Assembly: GCA_020024595.1 (NCBI GenBank)
Contig: JAHHTO010000142.1
Coordinates: forward strand, 1 to 6,178
Reading direction: 5' to 3'
Source of the DNA: Schaedlerella sp.
Lineage (GTDB): Bacteria > Bacillota > Clostridia > Lachnospirales > Lachnospiraceae
Length of the DNA: 6,178 nt
Shown here: positions 5,918 through 6,178 of the stretch, piece after piece
Position numbering within the stretch: the first letter of the stretch is position 1
How the letters are laid out: each line of letters begins with the position of its first letter
Program-made: the position numbers and the translations under genes
Notes under the pieces: model-generated
Seen by the model: the letters and a program-made list of their open reading frames with translations, nothing else
The model's database searches: none
What the model was told of the DNA's origin: nothing

Positions 5918-5991
5918 GAGTATTGCAAATAAGATATGGTATTCACAATCCATTTTGTACGTGATAAACTGTTAATGTTATTCATTCCCAT
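5918..5991 (-). pseudogene. tnpA: IS200-type transposase TnpA, N-terminal fragment with frameshift
   Basis: GGGAGG (6002-6007) lies 10 bases before ATG 5991, which reads MGMNNINSLSRTKW. IS200/IS605 TnpA proteins begin with an NSLSHTKWNCKYHIVF-type stretch. Here, restoring one base just after the TGG codon gives KW-N-CEYHILFA in the next frame, so a one-base deletion near 5945 is inferred. Similarity ends after about 27 residues, near 5920, so the HUH nuclease motif and catalytic tyrosine are gone and the fragment is inactive. It is antisense to the last part of the recombinase frame. An uninterrupted frame to 5740 exists on this strand but its later part is only the complement of the recombinase. 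Confidence 0.65.
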
Positions 5992-6045
5992 GATGAACAT
6001 ACCTCCCTGTTACTTCTATCGTTGCAGTTTAGAGATCACACGTTG

Positions 6046-6051
6046 ATTGTA
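6046..6051 (-). promoter_or_regulatory. Possible -10 element of the IS200-type transposase
   Basis: On the minus strand TACAAT is preceded by TGT, forming an extended -10 (TGnTACAAT). No good -35 lies 17 bases upstream. It is placed about 55 bases before the transposase start and downstream of the shielding hairpin, as expected for a weak internal transposase promoter. Confidence 0.35.
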
Positions 6052-6088
6052 ACACGGTTTTTTAATCATCGCATAGGCTTTCCGGAAA

Positions 6089-6110
6089 CACTGGCCTAGC
6101 CAGTGCTTTT
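6089..6110 (+). terminator. Short hairpin with T-run on the plus strand
   Basis: CACTGGC (6089-6095) pairs with GCCAGTG (6099-6105) around a 3-base loop, followed by CTTTT. It could end plus-strand transcription leaving the recombinase remnant, or be one of the structural hairpins typical of IS200/IS605 ends. Confidence 0.4.
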
Positions 6111-6114
6111 CTGT

Positions 6115-6151
6115 ACAAAAAAGAAGAACAATCAAAAGATTGTTCTTCTTT
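6115..6151 (-). terminator. Strong hairpin terminator on the minus strand
   Basis: AAAGAAGAACAATC (6120-6133) pairs perfectly over 14 bases with 6138-6151 around an AAAA loop (UUUU on the minus strand). On the minus strand the stem runs directly into a U-tract (6115-6122, partly inside the stem). It lies upstream of the transposase fragment in that fragment's direction. IS200 elements are known to carry a terminator near the left end that blocks readthrough from flanking genes, and the orientation here fits that role. It could instead be the terminator of a host gene beyond the right edge. Confidence 0.6.
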
Positions 6152-6178
6152 GTGTTGGCATTACCTATCTTCCCGGGC

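Larger units (their letters stand above)
3054..5975 (+). mobile_element. Degenerate, internally deleted integrative mobilizable element
   Basis: A plus-strand run of broken genes (cysteine-rich small gene, mobC-like, parB-like, large serine recombinase) matches the gene set of clostridial mobilizable elements that use TnpX-type recombinases. Every member carries a stop, frameshift or truncation. The relaxase gene expected after mobC is absent, and the mobC and parB remnants are directly joined, indicating internal deletion. Boundaries are uncertain. The left limit given is the strong ribosome binding site of the first recognisable gene. The right limit is the end of the last recombinase frame, whose final portion overlaps an antisense insertion-sequence fragment. 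Confidence 0.65.
4124..5975 (+). pseudogene. Large serine recombinase (TnpX type), heavily decayed
   Basis: Large serine recombinases excise and insert mobilizable elements. From ATG 4124 the frame is lost after nine codons; one A missing from the run at 4142-4144 would restore it. Then follow the catalytic domain (INARKYRITNKGGSIGVQF, SYEDKGLSGYYSDRPDFQRM, KLDRIGRETPDL, LTERITDNMMEL), the Recombinase domain (LESIPEEKAMV, LYAVFTETRFI, MNEFGYQTK, STTRLLLKIPVYCTA, YNKTDQEK), a zinc ribbon (YCLNCRKMLRI, CICPDYC), a long coiled coil (about 5440-5700) and a C-terminal tail. Internal stops are TAG 4390, TGA 4552 and TGA 5252 (where Trp is usual). Frame changes are inferred near 4143, 4697, 4733, 4775, 5066 and 5808; three lie in A-runs. 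The expected nucleophilic Ser of an ARKSR-type motif is Tyr (4186-4188). After the last shift the tail reads GCPKEDYDDFFRAVGYIK and the frame closes at TAA 5973, but homology past about 5865 is doubtful. The length matches a full gene, so this is decay, not truncation. Confidence 0.9.
5918..6151 (-). mobile_element. Left-end fragment of an IS200/IS605-type insertion sequence
   Basis: The piece holds a hairpin with U-tract (6115-6151), a second small hairpin (6089-6105), a promoter-like site, a ribosome binding site and the first codons of an IS200-type transposase, all in minus-strand order as at the left end of these elements. The rest of the transposase and the right end are missing. The inner breakpoint lies between about 5880 and 5924, against recombinase-derived DNA. 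The outer end is not resolved; I did not find a certain cleavage tetranucleotide. Confidence 0.55.

Noticed and set aside
5740..6000. Single 86-codon minus-strand gene
   Set aside because: Only the first part resembles a transposase; the remainder is the complement of recombinase sequence, so it is a chimera of a fragment and antisense DNA.
1..6178. tRNA or rRNA genes, retron, toxin-antitoxin pair or anti-phage cassette
   Set aside because: No cloverleaf, rRNA-like stretch, reverse transcriptase motif, toxin-antitoxin pair or nuclease/defence domain was recognised on either strand.

Overview
The window reads like chromosomal DNA of a gut-type, moderately low-GC Firmicute (class Clostridia, Lachnospiraceae- or Ruminococcaceae-like). 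The grounds are strong purine-rich Shine-Dalgarno sites, a consensus sigma-A promoter, a lipobox secretion signal and clostridial mobile-element families. The assignment is an inference from these features; no ribosomal or other marker gene is present.

Left part (1-2221, all minus strand): an intact two-gene operon behind a clear promoter (TTGAAA, 17-bp spacer, TATACT). The first gene (1300-2094) encodes a 264-residue lipoprotein of unknown function. The second (from 1281 off the left edge; 427 codons visible, no stop) encodes a membrane-anchored or secreted protein. After about 230 unrecognised residues, its last 150 visible residues resemble the C-terminal chaperone domain of trigger factor. 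Together the genes suggest a cell-surface folding or envelope-maintenance pair, but neither function is proven.

Middle (2222-3050): no convincing gene. It holds several hairpins, one with a U-tract on the minus strand, plus a plus-strand promoter-like site and a short gene-like tail.

Right part (about 3054-5975, plus strand): the decayed, internally deleted remnant of an integrative mobilizable element. In order it has a broken cysteine-rich small gene, three short direct repeats, a MobC-like relaxosome gene with a nonsense codon, a ParB-like gene with a frameshift and lost C-terminus, and a large serine recombinase of the TnpX type with about six frameshifts, three internal stops and a tyrosine where the catalytic serine is expected. 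The relaxase expected after mobC is missing, so the element can neither excise nor transfer by itself.

Right edge (about 5918-6151, minus strand): the left end of an IS200/IS605-type insertion sequence. It has the transposase N-terminus (frameshifted and truncated), its ribosome binding site and promoter-like site, and an upstream hairpin with a U-tract in the orientation that would shield the transposase from outside transcription. It abuts the recombinase tail, giving a nested graveyard of mobile DNA beside a healthy host operon. I found no clear new defence or RNA-guided system. The lipoprotein/trigger-factor-like operon is the most interesting intact biology.
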